The notes under the pieces: generated by a model
Told to the model about the DNA's origin: nothing
What the model saw: only the letters and a program-made list of their open reading frames with translations
The model's database searches: none
Translations under genes and position numbers: made by a program
In this document: in pieces, positions 50,856-62,960 of the stretch
Numbering within the stretch: position 1 is the stretch's first letter
Layout: each line of letters starts with the position of its first letter
Assembly (NCBI RefSeq): GCF_000499845.2
Contig: NC_023758.2
Coordinates: 7,231,665-7,295,664 of the forward strand
DNA from: Phaseolus vulgaris
Lineage: Eukaryota; Streptophyta; Magnoliopsida; Fabales; Fabaceae
DNA length: 64,000 bases
Direction of reading: 5' to 3'

Positions 50856-52245
50856 CACTAGTGCAAGAAATGCATATAACACCGATTTTGGGAGACATAT
50901 AACAATGGTTTCCTAACCGATGTAGATCTCAACGTTGTAAAATGGCAATCACATATAACACAGTTGCAAAAACCAATGTAATATGTACCAAATTCTGAAT
51001 AAAATATTCAAAAATATGTGCTCCCGAAGGTATATATTACACCGGTTGGGATAAACAACCGATGTAATATGTGGAATATTACACCGGTTAAGGCCACACA
51101 ACCTGTGTAATATGTTAGAGTTTTTTTTTTTATAAATTTATTAAAATACAACACAATATTTATTGTTGCTCATACATACCATTAGTGATGCACAAACAAA
51201 CACTGCAATAACCACAAGTCTAGACATAAAAACAAAAATAACAAATGCACTTACCATCAAACATAACATCCATATTTTCATTTCACATCATTTACAGGGC
51301 AAACAACATGATCTAGTAAAAGATGATTTTTGAAACAACATATAAAAATTTCCCTAAATCTAAGATCACAAATCTGAGAAAAGAAAGGCCTAGCGAGATA
51401 TCTTTAGGAAGCAAAGCGTCTACCTTGGCTTTTCCAAGTGTTCATAGGTTCCATCCTGAAATAAAAAAGGAGTTAGCAAAACAAGAAAAAAAAAACCAAC
51501 ACAAAATGCATATCTGAGGAAAAGAGAAGTGAAGAAAGAACGCAGCGAAGAAAGGACGGTGGAGGAGGTGGTGAGTAGTGCTAGCAGCAATGGTGGAGAG
51601 TGGTGCCAACAGTAGTTAAGGAAGAGGTGCAGAGCGATGACAAAAGTGAATCAGAGCGGTGCCAAAAGTGAATCAGAATGGTGGCAAAATGATTTATAAT
51701 GGTGGCAGTCAAAGAACATATTACACCGGTTGTAAGGACCAGTCAGTGTAATATATGTCAAATATTTACAAAAATGCCATTGTATTTTTATTTATATAAT
51801 TTCTTGATAGTCTAATTTTGTTAAATGGTACTTACATGATACCCTAATTTTGTTACATGATATTATCATTAAATATAATTATGCATAATGAAAGCTATTA
51901 AAAATCAATATCAATTGTCCACGTTTATAAATACCTATAAATAGACCACCACACTCACAAAGTAATCTCAATTCATATTTTAATTTTTTTTAATTATTTT
52001 TAACTCTTAAGGACATATTACACCGGTTGGTTAATCCAATCGGTGTAATATGTCAAGCGCCAAAATAAGCTTTTTAAAAACTTTATTTTTTACTCTGAGA
52101 ATAACATATTACACCGGTCGATCCTTGTAACCGGAGTAATATATCTCAACTATTTACAAAAATGTCACTGCATTTTTATTTACACCGATTATTAATTAAC
52201 TGGCTTAATATGTCGTTGTAGTATGCGTTTTTTTTGCAAATTTTC
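50856..52245. mobile_element. non-autonomous CACTA-like element built of ACACCGGTT palindromes
   Basis: The left end reads CACTAGTGCAAGAAATGC, directly followed by ATATAACACCGATTTTGG. The right end, reverse-complemented, is TTGCAAAAAAAACGCATAC, with the final CACTA eroded. Inside, seven or more modules of about 40 bp each form their own hairpin (TTACACCGGTTG, a spacer, then CAACCGATGTAATAT), at about 50876-50930, 50950-50995, 51049-51082, 51078-51116, 51720-51757, 52018-52057, 52109-52142 and 52180-52212. Such subterminal repeats are typical transposase-binding arrays of CACTA elements. The middle (51120-51720) carries a short GTG-rich minisatellite and no convincing gene. Confidence 0.65.
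51625..51712. repeat. short minisatellite in the CACTA-like element
   Basis: Three to four units of about 21-22 bases: GATGACAAAAGTGAATCAGA, GTGCCAAAAGTGAATCAGA, GTGGCAAAATGATTTATAA and a partial unit. They lie in a locally GC-richer, GTG-rich stretch (51550-51720). Confidence 0.6.
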
Positions 52246-53132
52246 TATTTTATAATCAAACAATTTAAGATAAAAAAAAATTCATTATGTTTTTCTATGT
52301 ATTATTTTAATTGTTTTCAACAACAGATCCAAATTTTGTAAATATAATTTAATTACAGAGAGGGAAAATGTTCAGTTATATATTTTTATTATTCAATTTA
52401 ATTACATTGTAGTATATTAATAGTTATTGTTTTTCAAATGAATTTCCTTGTTGCATATGAGAAAGAGAGATATCACTTCAGTTTCATACAATTTTGTTTC
52501 TATGTTTGACTTCATAAATATTTATATAAGGACCTCAAACATGCGTCGCCTTTTGTCTCTCTTTTTTATCTGAAAAAACTTGTTTAAAGATAAAACACTT
52601 TCGACGATTTATATGACGTTATTCAAATAACTTGTCTATTATCTCATTTAAAAACAAATGACATGTGACCAACTATGTTGAAAAAAAAAAAAGTCTATAT
52701 GTTCACCCAAAAAAGTCTACTCTCATAAATAACAATATTAGTCTTTGTTTATATATTCTAATTTTAAGTTCAAATGTCTTTAAATATATATATATAAAAG
52801 TTTTTTTTTTATGTAACTTGACATTTCAATTAAACTGACACCTCAAATAACCATCATGTGTCATTGCATAAAAAAAGTTACAAAAATATGGGAGACTAGA
52901 CCAAAACTCATATACTAACAAAAACGATACATAGGTAGACTATACCTATTTATAAAGAATTCTAAGAACAAACTAGATGAAAACTTATTATACCAATGAA
53001 ATGGTTCTCTATGAATCAATTCTAAATTAAACAATTTATCAACATATATATTTTCTTCACGAAAAATATGAGTAACATTAAATTTGATTTTTCTATAATA
53101 ATTTAGACAAATATTTCATAACAGTTACTTAA

Positions 53133-53189
<57 letters not shown>

Positions 53190-56100
53190 GTGATACTTAT
53201 TCACTTACATATTATTTCTTGATTAAATTTATTTAAGTATTACGTGAAAGAGAAATCCGAAAACATTGTGTAATATAAAAAACAAACTGTAAACATACCT
53301 TACTTTTAGATAATGTTGAAAAGAGTAATGCAAGATATAATGTATATGTGGACTATTTTATTATTATTATCAACTAGTTTTTTCAACTTTTAGTTACTTT
53401 TTTTAATTATTTTTGTCAAATTCAGAGATTTTGTATATTAAAATCAAATATTTGTCAATTACTTTGAGAAAAAAAAAGGTTGAGTTCAACTTGATCGTGT
53501 TCATGATTATATTTATTCATTTCTATTTTTATTTTCTTATCTCTTTCAATTTACTATTTTTAATATCTTTAATTTAACTCGAATTCAATATTTTTTTAAA
53601 AGATATCCATAATTATTAAAAAATAATATTGTATGAAAATAGAAATGATTTATAGTAAATCTAAAATATATATTTTTATTTTCAAACATAAAATATAGTA
53701 TGACTGAGTGTACATGAAAAAAAAAAGGGAAAACGAAACTGATATGCTAATGCTAGTAAACGTTAACACAAGTGAGCACGAGGTTGATGTGATGGTGACG
53801 AAACATTTCGTTTTATAATCATCATCCATTTTTCACACTTTTTCTTTCTCAATTCAACTTCCCTTTTCTCTTTTCTCTTTTCTCTTTTCCATTCAACTTT
53901 TTATTCTACATCTTTTTTAATATTCCATTTCCAATTACTAAAAAAAACTTGAAAATATATTTATCATATCAGTAGTTTTCAATTACTTTTACCGACTTAA
54001 AAAAATTCCCTTTCTCAATATCCCCGTTATATCTTTTAATACAAAAATTAGTTTAAAAAATTCACATAAACTAGAAAAGGTCTCAAATTTAAAACCACAT
54101 TGTAAAAATACTTACGGAGTATTAATACTGATAATAAAATTTAAACTTACTTCTTTAAGTGATTTAAGTGAATTTCTTATTAATAGGATAAAGCGTATTC
54201 TATTTTTTTTAAAAATTAAATATTTTTTTTATATATACTATAATATAAATTAGTTTTTTTTTATCGTTTAAACTTTAAATCATCCACTTACTTGTGTATG
54301 AAAATGATTAGAATAAATTCTGTATGTGAAATTGATTCAATTTGATATTTCACTTCATTATTTTATTGAAAGTAGTTATAGTGAACATAAACAAATTTTG
54401 AAAAAAATTATTAATTTTTGAAAAAAAAAATAACAATTATTTTAAATACAAAATATCAATTCCAATCATTTTCATACTATAAGTATCCGGATGGTCAGAC
54501 TATAAAAAAAAAATTCAATTTCGTACTATAATATTTTTACTTATTTTTAAAAAAATAAGTATAAATATTAATATATATATATATAATTTTTTGTAGACGG
54601 GGAGACTGTTTATTTAAAAATAAAAATTGGATTCTATTATACCTCCTTGGTGACGGAGGTATTTTATTGTGTAAATAAGTGTTTTTGTAGTTAATTAAAG
54701 GAAAGTTTTATTTTGCAAAATATAGTGTTGAAGAAAGACTTATTCTTTCTCTAAAGTATTAAGTTTTGTTGGAGAATAGTGATAAGCATTTCAGAGAGAC
54801 ATGGACAGGGCGATTAATTATAACCACAATTTTATTGTGAGGAAGCATAGTTATGTGGTTGATGGGGATGCTACTAATTGATTCCTATAAAATAAAATGA
54901 AATTCAAAACCTTGATGAAGTCGAGTTTTGGCGAACAACAAGAATGGACGGCTAGTGACACAATCCATATCTGTGACTTCAATTTCATTTTTATATTTTT
55001 CTTAATTTAACATTTAATGACTGAAGTCAAACTCCAAATTCAGCATACAAATTTGTGTGCGTATGAATTTCATTATTTAACACAAATGGGGCAAAAAAGC
55101 AACATTGATACGTCATATTGTTGGGTGCAATAAGTTAATTTAATGAGTTTGATGATGAATACATCATAGATGGCTCTTTTAGGAAGCTCTCCCAAATCGG
55201 CTTTTCGCATTCTTCAAAAGATCGCTTACCTGCTCAACGCAACACGTGGATCAATAATACCACTTTAATATCAAATTATTTACTCAACTTCGTTTCCTCG
55301 TCTCTTACATATTACTAATGTAATCATAAACAAATATCAAAATTAAACACATAATGGAAGAGAGAGGAGACCTTAAGTTGCTGACATATATCACAAATCA
55401 ATAAACAACTTAACCTTATCGTCTTATTTTTTTTTTCTTTTCTTTTAGTTAAGGCATGCAATTTTTTTATTTTTTTTATTTCTAACTAAGGGTGTTATTA
55501 CTACTACTTTCGTAATCCTAGTTTATATGACATTCAGAGAGGAAATTACGAAATTTTCATTTCTGATTTTCATCCAAGTTTTTATATTTCTCATTATTAT
55601 TTTGTAGCTGTTTTGTTTTTGCACTGCATATGTAAAGTTTTTCATTACTGCTTCACTCACACTAGACACAAAAATTCCCCAGTTCAGTCCTATGGAGTTA
55701 CACACTATCCCCTACGTCATACTTTTTTTTTTCTTTGACGATTGGCAAATTAGGCTATGTGAACCTGCGAAGATTCCTGCACACACAGGATTCGTCTCTG
55801 TAGAACAAAAAATGTTCTTTACAAGCATTGAAAGAGTTAATATTTTAAGGTTATGTACCTAATTAAAATGCATCTCCGCATAACATTTCCACGCTCACAA
55901 AAAAATAATACTTCTGACATGAAGAAGAAATGTATGCGCATTGAATCTCTCACCTGGTCCTTCATATTTTTTTTCTTCCTTTTTATCGATAAAAAAAGCG
56001 ATGTAATGAAATATATAATAGTAATGAAAGGGTTGACTATGGGATTCGCTATTAATTATTAGTAATAATTGATTATTATTGGGTATATAGTATATACTAG

Positions 56101-56320
56101 TATATCTGGGGTGATATAAATAATATGAAGGTGTTTGTTTGGCTTATAAGTTCACGAGCATGTGTGGGTCACTTGTAATGTGGTGTCTTTTGAAGACGTG
56201 TTTAAGGTGTGGTTTTGGATATGGTTAGCTAATAAGCTAGCATTTAAATGGATCATAAATAACTAATAGGTACTTTGTCTTGAATTATTGAAAAGTGATA
56301 AACAATGGGAGACGGCATTA
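52246..56320. other. AT-rich intergenic, no gene recognised
   Basis: No recognisable protein. A long (TA)n run lies at 53136-53184. TTTTCTCTTTTCTC pyrimidine repeats occur at about 53860-53890. 54880-55260 and 55500-55960 are less AT-rich but show no coding signal. Confidence 0.55.
53136..53184. repeat. (TA)n microsatellite, about 48 bases
   Basis: An uninterrupted alternating AT run, the longest in the window. Shorter runs occur at about 15030-15051, 29530-29555 and 37858-37881, the last two inside ORP introns. Confidence 0.9.
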
Positions 56321-56696
56321 TACAAAATAGGAAAAACCTATTAAAGAAAGTGAAAGAAATTTAGTTTAAACTAGTGACATGGTTGTATTAAAAAAATAAT
56401 TACTAAATTATACGTAATTATTATATGTAATATTATATGATATTATACGTAATTATATATAATTAATTTAATAATAATAAAATCTTTATAATTAGTTTGT
56501 AATTTGGAATGAGAAATTTCTACAAACTTTATATATTTTCTTTGAAGTAATGTAAATGCATCATGAGAATAAAAAAACCACTTCTTTCCTCCTACCATCT
56601 TCTTACGTACAACAATTTTATTATATGTATCAAAATAGAAAAAACTTATTAAAAAAAGTGAAAGAAATTTAGCTTAAAGTATTGTGACATGGTTCC
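56321..56696. repeat. direct repeat pair of about 67 bp, 308 bp apart
   Basis: 56321-56387 and 56629-56696 share CAAAATAG, AAAGTGAAAGAAATTTAG and GTGACATGGTT in the same order and spacing. The DNA between them is AT-rich. It may be a small tandem duplication or worn element ends. Confidence 0.6.
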
Positions 56697-57859
56697 ATAA
56701 TGTAATTGGTTTGAATTTGGGTTAATTGGATTTTGAGAAGAGTGCAAAGACAGAGATGATAAAGGTGGCGTGGGAAAGGGGAAAGTGGGAAATTTGACAG
56801 AATATGCATATTGATACCTGGAAACATGTGGCATTACCCCAACTCAGATTGTAAACACATGTGGGGAAGTCCTTAACTAGGGTGGGGACCTTTACCCATC
56901 ATTCACTTTGACCACAACAAAATCAACCTCCACTCAACTCTCTCCAACACTTTCGCCATTTTACATTTCTACTTTTTCGGCACTTAATATGTTTTTTAAA
57001 AAATTATTAAAATAGGTAAGTGATGTTACTACTTAGTTTAAATATATTAAATTCGTGTCAACTTGAAATGAATTCAGTCAATTTATAATAATTTATTTAT
57101 TTTGATGATTTTTAATTTTTTATAATTAACGTATAAAATTACTTTATTTTATTATAAAATACCTAAAATCAAATATAGTTTTAGTTTTTTTTTTGGACGT
57201 GAGAAAAATAACACCGGAACTTGTTTTTAAAGTTATTTCAATAGCTTTTTAAAACTAGTTTTCCCTTTTTATTTAAAAAGTTCGTTTTTTTTTCTTAAAT
57301 TGAATATGACCTCGAATAAATTGAACCAAACAGTGGAACCTTAATAAAGTAGAAATGTCGAAAAGGGTTTTAAGTAATCACGATGCATATTTGAAGCCGA
57401 TTATCGTAAAACATAACTACTTTAATATTAATTCAATTTCAATTATTCTTTATGATCACATACAATGAGATATTAATAAATGAAATATCCTATATAGTAG
57501 TTTTCATATTAATATTGCCATATATGCCGACAAACGAGAGGTGATATTTGTAAAATACTTCAATCCCTTAAAATAAATTTGGCGGATCATTTATATTTAA
57601 AATAGCTTTGGACACAATAATATAAAAACGTTAATTAATTAATTAATTTAATGTTTTGTATTTTCTTATCAATTTAATTTTACTCATATATAAATGATAA
57701 ATTGTTTTTTTAATATTTAATATAGACTACATTTTTAGAAGAGTGAAACTGGCACGTGGGTGTTGGTGCCATAAAATTAAAAGGGATAAACTTAACCTAG
57801 GGAATAGTTAGTTTTCTGCATCGAGGGACTACATTTTATTTTATTACTACCTTTGTATT
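56697..57859. other. intergenic, partly less AT-rich
   Basis: 56740-56960 is less AT-rich and unique-looking; it could be regulatory sequence of a gene that is no longer here. The rest is AT-rich, with no feature recognised. Confidence 0.5.
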
Positions 57860-58261
57860 TGTGAAGAAGAAACAAAATTATATTTCTATTATATATGCAT
57901 ACATAAATATAAAGAGAACCCCTAGATATACACAGCCACATAAACTAGATATAACAGAAAAGTTGTATTGACATGCACCAAGTTATTGAATAAACAAATG
58001 GAACATTTAATGGAATACGAAACTCACGAAAAAGGCAACCTATCCACACAATTTCAATGAGCATCTGAGCAATACTTCTATAGTCAACTTGGAATCTCCT
58101 TCGAGATACAACTCTTTCCTTATGTGACCCCATGACACAATGTTTTAGAGTCAACATATACACAAAAACCAGTCGTGAATTTTCGATTATCAAGATTGGA
58201 ATCCCAGTTAGCATACTAAATCCAATAACAGTGTGGAGGTGTTTGATGGCTAAAGAAGAAG

Positions 58262-59750
58262 ACTGATAAACAGTTCATGTGAGATAGCGATGGATTCATT
58301 TGAGAACTTTCCATTTAGGGTTTAGGGTACAAGTTCAAGATATGTGATTGCAACATATTGTTGATCACCAACAATTGAACTTTAAAGTGAAGGATATCGT
58401 GAAAAGCAATCGAACCGTCTTACGTTAGCTGTTATTTAGCAGTTAAATTAAAATCACTTCAACATATATAATGTAATTGATGTTAGACCGTTTAACATAA
58501 ATATTAAATAGATGATAATATAGATAAAGTCATATTATCTCAAGTTCTCTTCCAACAAATCTAAGTAAATCCATTCAATTAGTGTTCAAAACTTATTTGC
58601 AAGCAAAAGGTTAAAAATAACAATAAAGAAAAATTGGTAGCTTGAGATTGTTATATAGAAAATTAAGATAGACAATTGTAAAATAATAGAAAAAACAGGA
58701 TGACTATCAAGTTTATCTTCACTAATTATCTTAAGATTTTTCACTCTTTCAATTCTCACACATATATCAAACTTAATTAAACCAACATTAATCAAATTCA
58801 ACTGAAATTTATTAGCAAAACAAACATCTACTGACATATTCAATATCTCACTTGTCTCCAAACATCTACTCATGAGATGCTTATCTTTTATCCCTTCAAC
58901 TAAGTAGACAAGAGATTGATTAAAACTAAGCGAACTAACAAGAATTTTAATTAAAGAAAATAACTGAATTCTCAACAAGCATATTTAAAAACATTTTTTT
59001 TAACAAAATCCATAATTAAAAAAGATCACACCTTCTAACACAAGTTGCTATAGAGAAATTTAAGAATAAAACTTTATTGAAAATAAACCTTTGGATTCAT
59101 TACAAAATCACAAGAGAATAAACCCAAAGGATTTTAGTCTTCGATGTGGAAGAAAAACAAAAGAATTTTAAAGAAGAAAATAAAGAAAACCCTAATGCTC
59201 TGTTTTCTTAACGTCATTGTTAAGCTTTGAAGCTTTATGATTTCTCCATTGAATTTGTATCTTTTGCTAGGTTTTTCTACTCCAAGGATCTCAAAAATAT
59301 ATTATGGTTTGAATTTTGTTCACAATTTCTTAGTTTCAAGTTTTCTAGAATTTTCGGATTTTGTTTCCTCTTTAATTACAAACTCTATTTCTTTGTATCT
59401 TTATGGATTATTTGCTTCCAATTTTGTTTATGAGATATTGTAGATTTTATTATTTTATTCTTCTCCTTAGGTTTTATTCAAATGAGCAACTTGAACTTTT
59501 GTGCGATTCATCTCACTCGTAGTAGTGGACGTCTCATTAAGGCGATCTAGTCAGACGTTTATATCATCTAGTGTGTGTAACCACTAGACTGTCTAGTCAA
59601 ACCATCTTGTCTAGCTAAAAACACAAAATTAAAAGAAATAACAGTTAAACCAAAAAATAAACCCAATTAGATGAATTTCAATTAGAATAGTGGATTTGTT
59701 CATGATTATAGTTAAAGAATATATAATTAAAGCTTTAAAGTGTGAGTTAA
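58262..59750. other. probable secondary insertion inside the copia element
   Basis: This stretch separates the RT and RNase H relics, which in intact copia elements are only about 0.3 kb apart. It shows no copia motif and no termini that I could pair. The open frames in it (58586-58978 on the minus strand; 59227-59443 on the plus strand) are unrecognised. Confidence 0.4.
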
Positions 59751-60975
59751 ACTATATGTTCATCCGTTAGAGATGATGAAGAAATCATGGGTGTAGGTTG
59801 AGACTTCGCTCCTTAAATATTGGCACGTTGAATAAGTTGTTTGATGTACTTAGATTGAGATAGATGAACACTGTTGTTCTTATTCTAAAAAACTTCTATA
59901 CCAAGAAAATAATGTAAAATACCAAGATCTTTTAAGGAAAATTGCTTGTTAAATAATAGTGATATTTTAGTTTAATAATTTTTTAATAATATAATATCAT
60001 CAACGTAAATTAAAATAAGCATAATTGATCCATTATCAAACTTGACGAATAACGATGAATAACTTTTTATTGAAGAAAACCCATGTTAACAAGTGTTTGA
60101 CTGAGCTTGTGAAACCATGATCATGAGCTTGTTTAAGGTCATAAATGAATTTGTGAAGTTTAGACACCTGTTTTGAATTTGATGTAGAGAACCTGGTGGT
60201 TGACTCATGTATAAATTTTCTTAAAGATCACCATGCAAAAAAAAATAAAAAATTATTTATTTCAAATTAATTAATAGGCTACCAAACCTTTGTTTATGGT
60301 TGATATGATGTGAAGACCATGGAGTCAAAACAAGATTTGTTTGGAGAAGAGTTTCTCAACAATTGTGTTTGTCCAAATGCTTCTTGAGATAAAAGGAGAG
60401 CTTCAATTTCATAATTGTGTGGGGATCCACATGTAAGAAAATAAAGGTTACAAAAAGCTGTTAAACTCTTTAGGAAGACCATCCAAGATTGTTTCCACAT
60501 GATCATCAGTGAAAATTGATGCTCCAGTAGTTGATAATGTATCAACAATCTTCTTGATATCAAGAAAATAAGTATGAAATGAACGTTTCTTTTTCTGATT
60601 ATATAATTGAATATTTAGTTTCTTGACACGTGTTCTATTTTGAGTAGCATAATACACACGTAAACTAGACCAATTATGAAAAGATGGGTTAATACCTATC
60701 ATTTTTACCAAGATTGGAGTTGTTATAAATGCAAGAAGCCATACGAAAAATAGTTGGTTTTGCTACTCATGTTGAAAAAGAGTTGGGTTTATGTCGTTGT
60801 TTTGTATATCTTCAATGGAATGAAATTTTAAGGAAGTATCTTCAATCTCCAAAGAATGTAGAAATTTTAGACTTTTCACTAAGGAGAATACTTGTTATTA
60901 TTAAATAAGAAAATTATCATCTAATTTTAGAGAAATACAAGTATTGAAAGTATGAGAATTTTTTTTTTATTATAC

Positions 60976-61035
60976 CATGTGAAGACCTCTAGTGCTCTCT
61001 ATACCATGTGAAGACCTCTAGTGCTCTCTATACCA
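60976..61035. repeat. tandem copies of the primer-binding region
   Basis: The 29-base unit TACCATGTGAAGACCTCTAG followed by TGCTCTCTA is repeated at 60974-61002 and 61003-61031, and a further partial copy leads into the LTR. The unit spans the LTR/primer-binding-site junction of the copia element, as template slippage during reverse transcription might produce. Confidence 0.7.
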
Positions 61036-61152
61036 TGTGAAGAAGAAACAAAAACTATATTTTTATTATACATGCACATACAAACATAAAGAGAAGTCTT
61101 GGATACATATAGACGCATAAGCCAGATATAACAAAAAACTTGTTATGTGATA

Positions 61153-61599
61153 GGTTGGTTATTTGTATTTACTTTATTTTATTAATAAAATCAAGAATTT
61201 ATGTAAAAAAACTAATTATAAATTATCCTACAATATCTTCTACTAAACTTTATACTTAAAAAAAAATAAAAATTATTGAACAAAACATCATAACTCAATG
61301 GAGAGAATTACAAAAAGAATCAACAAAAAAGATTTAACCTTCCATGCAAAGATATAATAAAATAAAAAATATAAAGAAAAAAAAAACTAAGAAAACCCTA
61401 TGAAACTCCAACTAAATTTTATACTTTATTTATTATACGTTTTCCATTTCGTTATATATCCTGTTACGAATTATGAATGTATGTAATACTTAATTAACGT
61501 TGCCCTCGTACTAAGAAAGTATGATCATATCTTAATTTCTTAAGTATAAACCACTTAGCCCAATAACCCAAATCATGCACATAGTAACAATGTAAACAA
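61153..61599. other. AT-rich intergenic, nothing recognised
   Basis: No reading frame or repeat pair was identified here. Confidence 0.6.
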
Positions 61600-61609
61600 T
61601 AATTTATTG

Positions 61610-62031
61610 GCAATTTCTCCCTCCACTATATCAATTTCAGCATGCACCCAATCAGCTCTAGAAAATGACAAAAATACCCTTCTTAAATGACGAAAATAAC
61701 CTTACACAAAAATGGAAAAATTATTTTTGAAACTTTTATCTGAAATATTTTGGATTTCAATTTTCGGAACATATTTTTGAATTCTGAAATTTTTTAATCC
61801 AGAATGTATTTTTAGTTTTGTGTTCAGAATTTTTTTTCCAGCATGTTTTTTTTTATTTCTCAATTATAATTATTATTTTGGATTTTTTAATTTGGAATAA
61901 GGGTAATTTTAGAAATTTAAAAAATTGATTTGGTGGAGGTTAAAATTGATATGGTGCAGGAGGGTAGTTTTGGAAATTTAAAAAATTGATATGTTGAAGG
62001 TTAAAATTGATATGGTGCAGGAAGAATTTGC
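61610..62031. mobile_element. MITE A with Mutator-type target duplication
   Basis: The left end, GCAATTTCTCCCTCCACTAT, pairs with the reverse complement of the right end, GCAAATTCTTCCTGCACCAT, for about 30 bases. A 10-bp direct repeat, TAATTTATTG, flanks it (61600-61609 and 62032-62041), which suits a Mutator-like origin. The right part holds a 58-bp tandem duplication (61906-62022) with AAAATTGATATGGTGCAGGA in each unit. It is noncoding. Confidence 0.7.
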
Positions 62032-62041
62032 TTAATTTATT

Positions 62042-62403
62042 GAGTGTTTCTTCCTGTACTCCACAAAGTTCCATTAATATCTAAAAATACAATTTTACTA
62101 TTTTTTAAATGATTTTCGGATTAATTTTTCCAGAATCTTTTTAGACACCCATTTCTTGAATTTATAAGTATATTCTAGAAAATGTTTTTCAGAAATTCTG
62201 AAAAACATTTTCTGGAAAAGATTTTCATAATAAGATTTTTGGAACGTGTATAATATATTCTGGAATGTACTTTAAAAATAATTTTTCTAAAATGTATTCT
62301 AGAAAGAGCTTCCGGAATGAGACCGGATTAAATAGAATATTTTGGTCTTTTCACTCTTTTGATAGAGTGCAGGAAGAACTTTGTGCGGTGCAGGAAGAAA
62401 CAC
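62042..62403. mobile_element. MITE B, foldback, directly adjoining MITE A
   Basis: The left end, AGTGTTTCTTCCTGTACTCC followed by ACAAAGTTCC, pairs with the right end, GGAAGAACTTTGTGCGGTGC followed by AGGAAGAAACACT. TAATTTATT recurs at 62404-62412, the same word that flanks MITE A. A perfect 18-bp stem, AGAAAATGTTTTTCAGAA, is centred near 62194. The terminal words resemble those of MITE A (GGTGCAGGAAGAA), so the two are related. It is noncoding. Confidence 0.7.
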
Positions 62404-62412
62404 TAATTTATT

Positions 62413-62960
62413 TAAACTGCTCAATGCTTCATTCTTTTTTTTTTGTCTGCAATAACTCCGTTGGTTAGGCCTGTTGTGTTTGAGCAAAAAATGAGTTATA
62501 AATATATTATTTTCTATATCTAATACAATGAAAAAAATTTAGTTCATATAATAATTTAAAAAGGTTAAGATGTAGAATTTAATTGTATTATTTTCATTTA
62601 AAAACACTTTTTCCAAATACTTTTTCAAACTTAATATGAAAAATAAACAACATCTATGAAAAATAAATATTTAGTTAATTATTTTTTTAAAATATTTACA
62701 TTTATTCAGATAAACTTAATCAATATTTAATTATATTGAGATATTATTTTATTTTTCTTGTGTTTAAGTATGAATAAATATATTATATTTTTATAATCGA
62801 TAAGTCAAAGTAAGTTAGACCTGGTTTAAATTTTGTTGGATATCTAAATAACCTTGTTCCTTTAGCTGGACTAATAAGCCCATCAATGGTTTTCTTTAAG
62901 TTTGACTAGTTTTACAGTAAATAAAAAATATGCATTATTAGTTTTATATATCTCCATTTA
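62413..62960. other. AT-rich intergenic
   Basis: No feature was recognised up to the probable distal end of the copia LTR that follows. Confidence 0.5.

Larger units (their letters stand above)
57860..61152 (-). mobile_element. degraded Ty1/copia element with very short LTRs
   Basis: LTRs of 114 and 117 bp (57860-57973 and 61036-61152) share TGTGAAGAAGAAACAAAA, CATAAAGAGAA and AGATATAACA. Read on the minus strand, the 5' LTR is followed by a primer-binding-like TGGTATAGAGAGC (61035-61023). Then come a gag (UBN2-type) relic at about 60711-60294 with LDIKKIVDTLSTTG and ILDGLPKEF; a reverse-transcriptase relic at about 60238-59757 with SQPPGSLHQ, YVDDI (about 60012-59994), SLKDLGILHYFLGIEVF and YIKQLIQRAN; and an RNase H relic at about 58245-57985 with NRKFTTGFCVYVDS, YRSIAQ and EIVWI. 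Protease and integrase are missing. RT and RNase H are about 1.3 kb farther apart than normal. Many stops and frameshifts make it inactive. No clear target duplication was found. Confidence 0.8.

Noticed and set aside
58314..58328. Telomere-like TTTAGGG, two units
   Set aside because: Two units are expected by chance or as a promoter telo-box. There is no array, so this is not an interstitial telomere.
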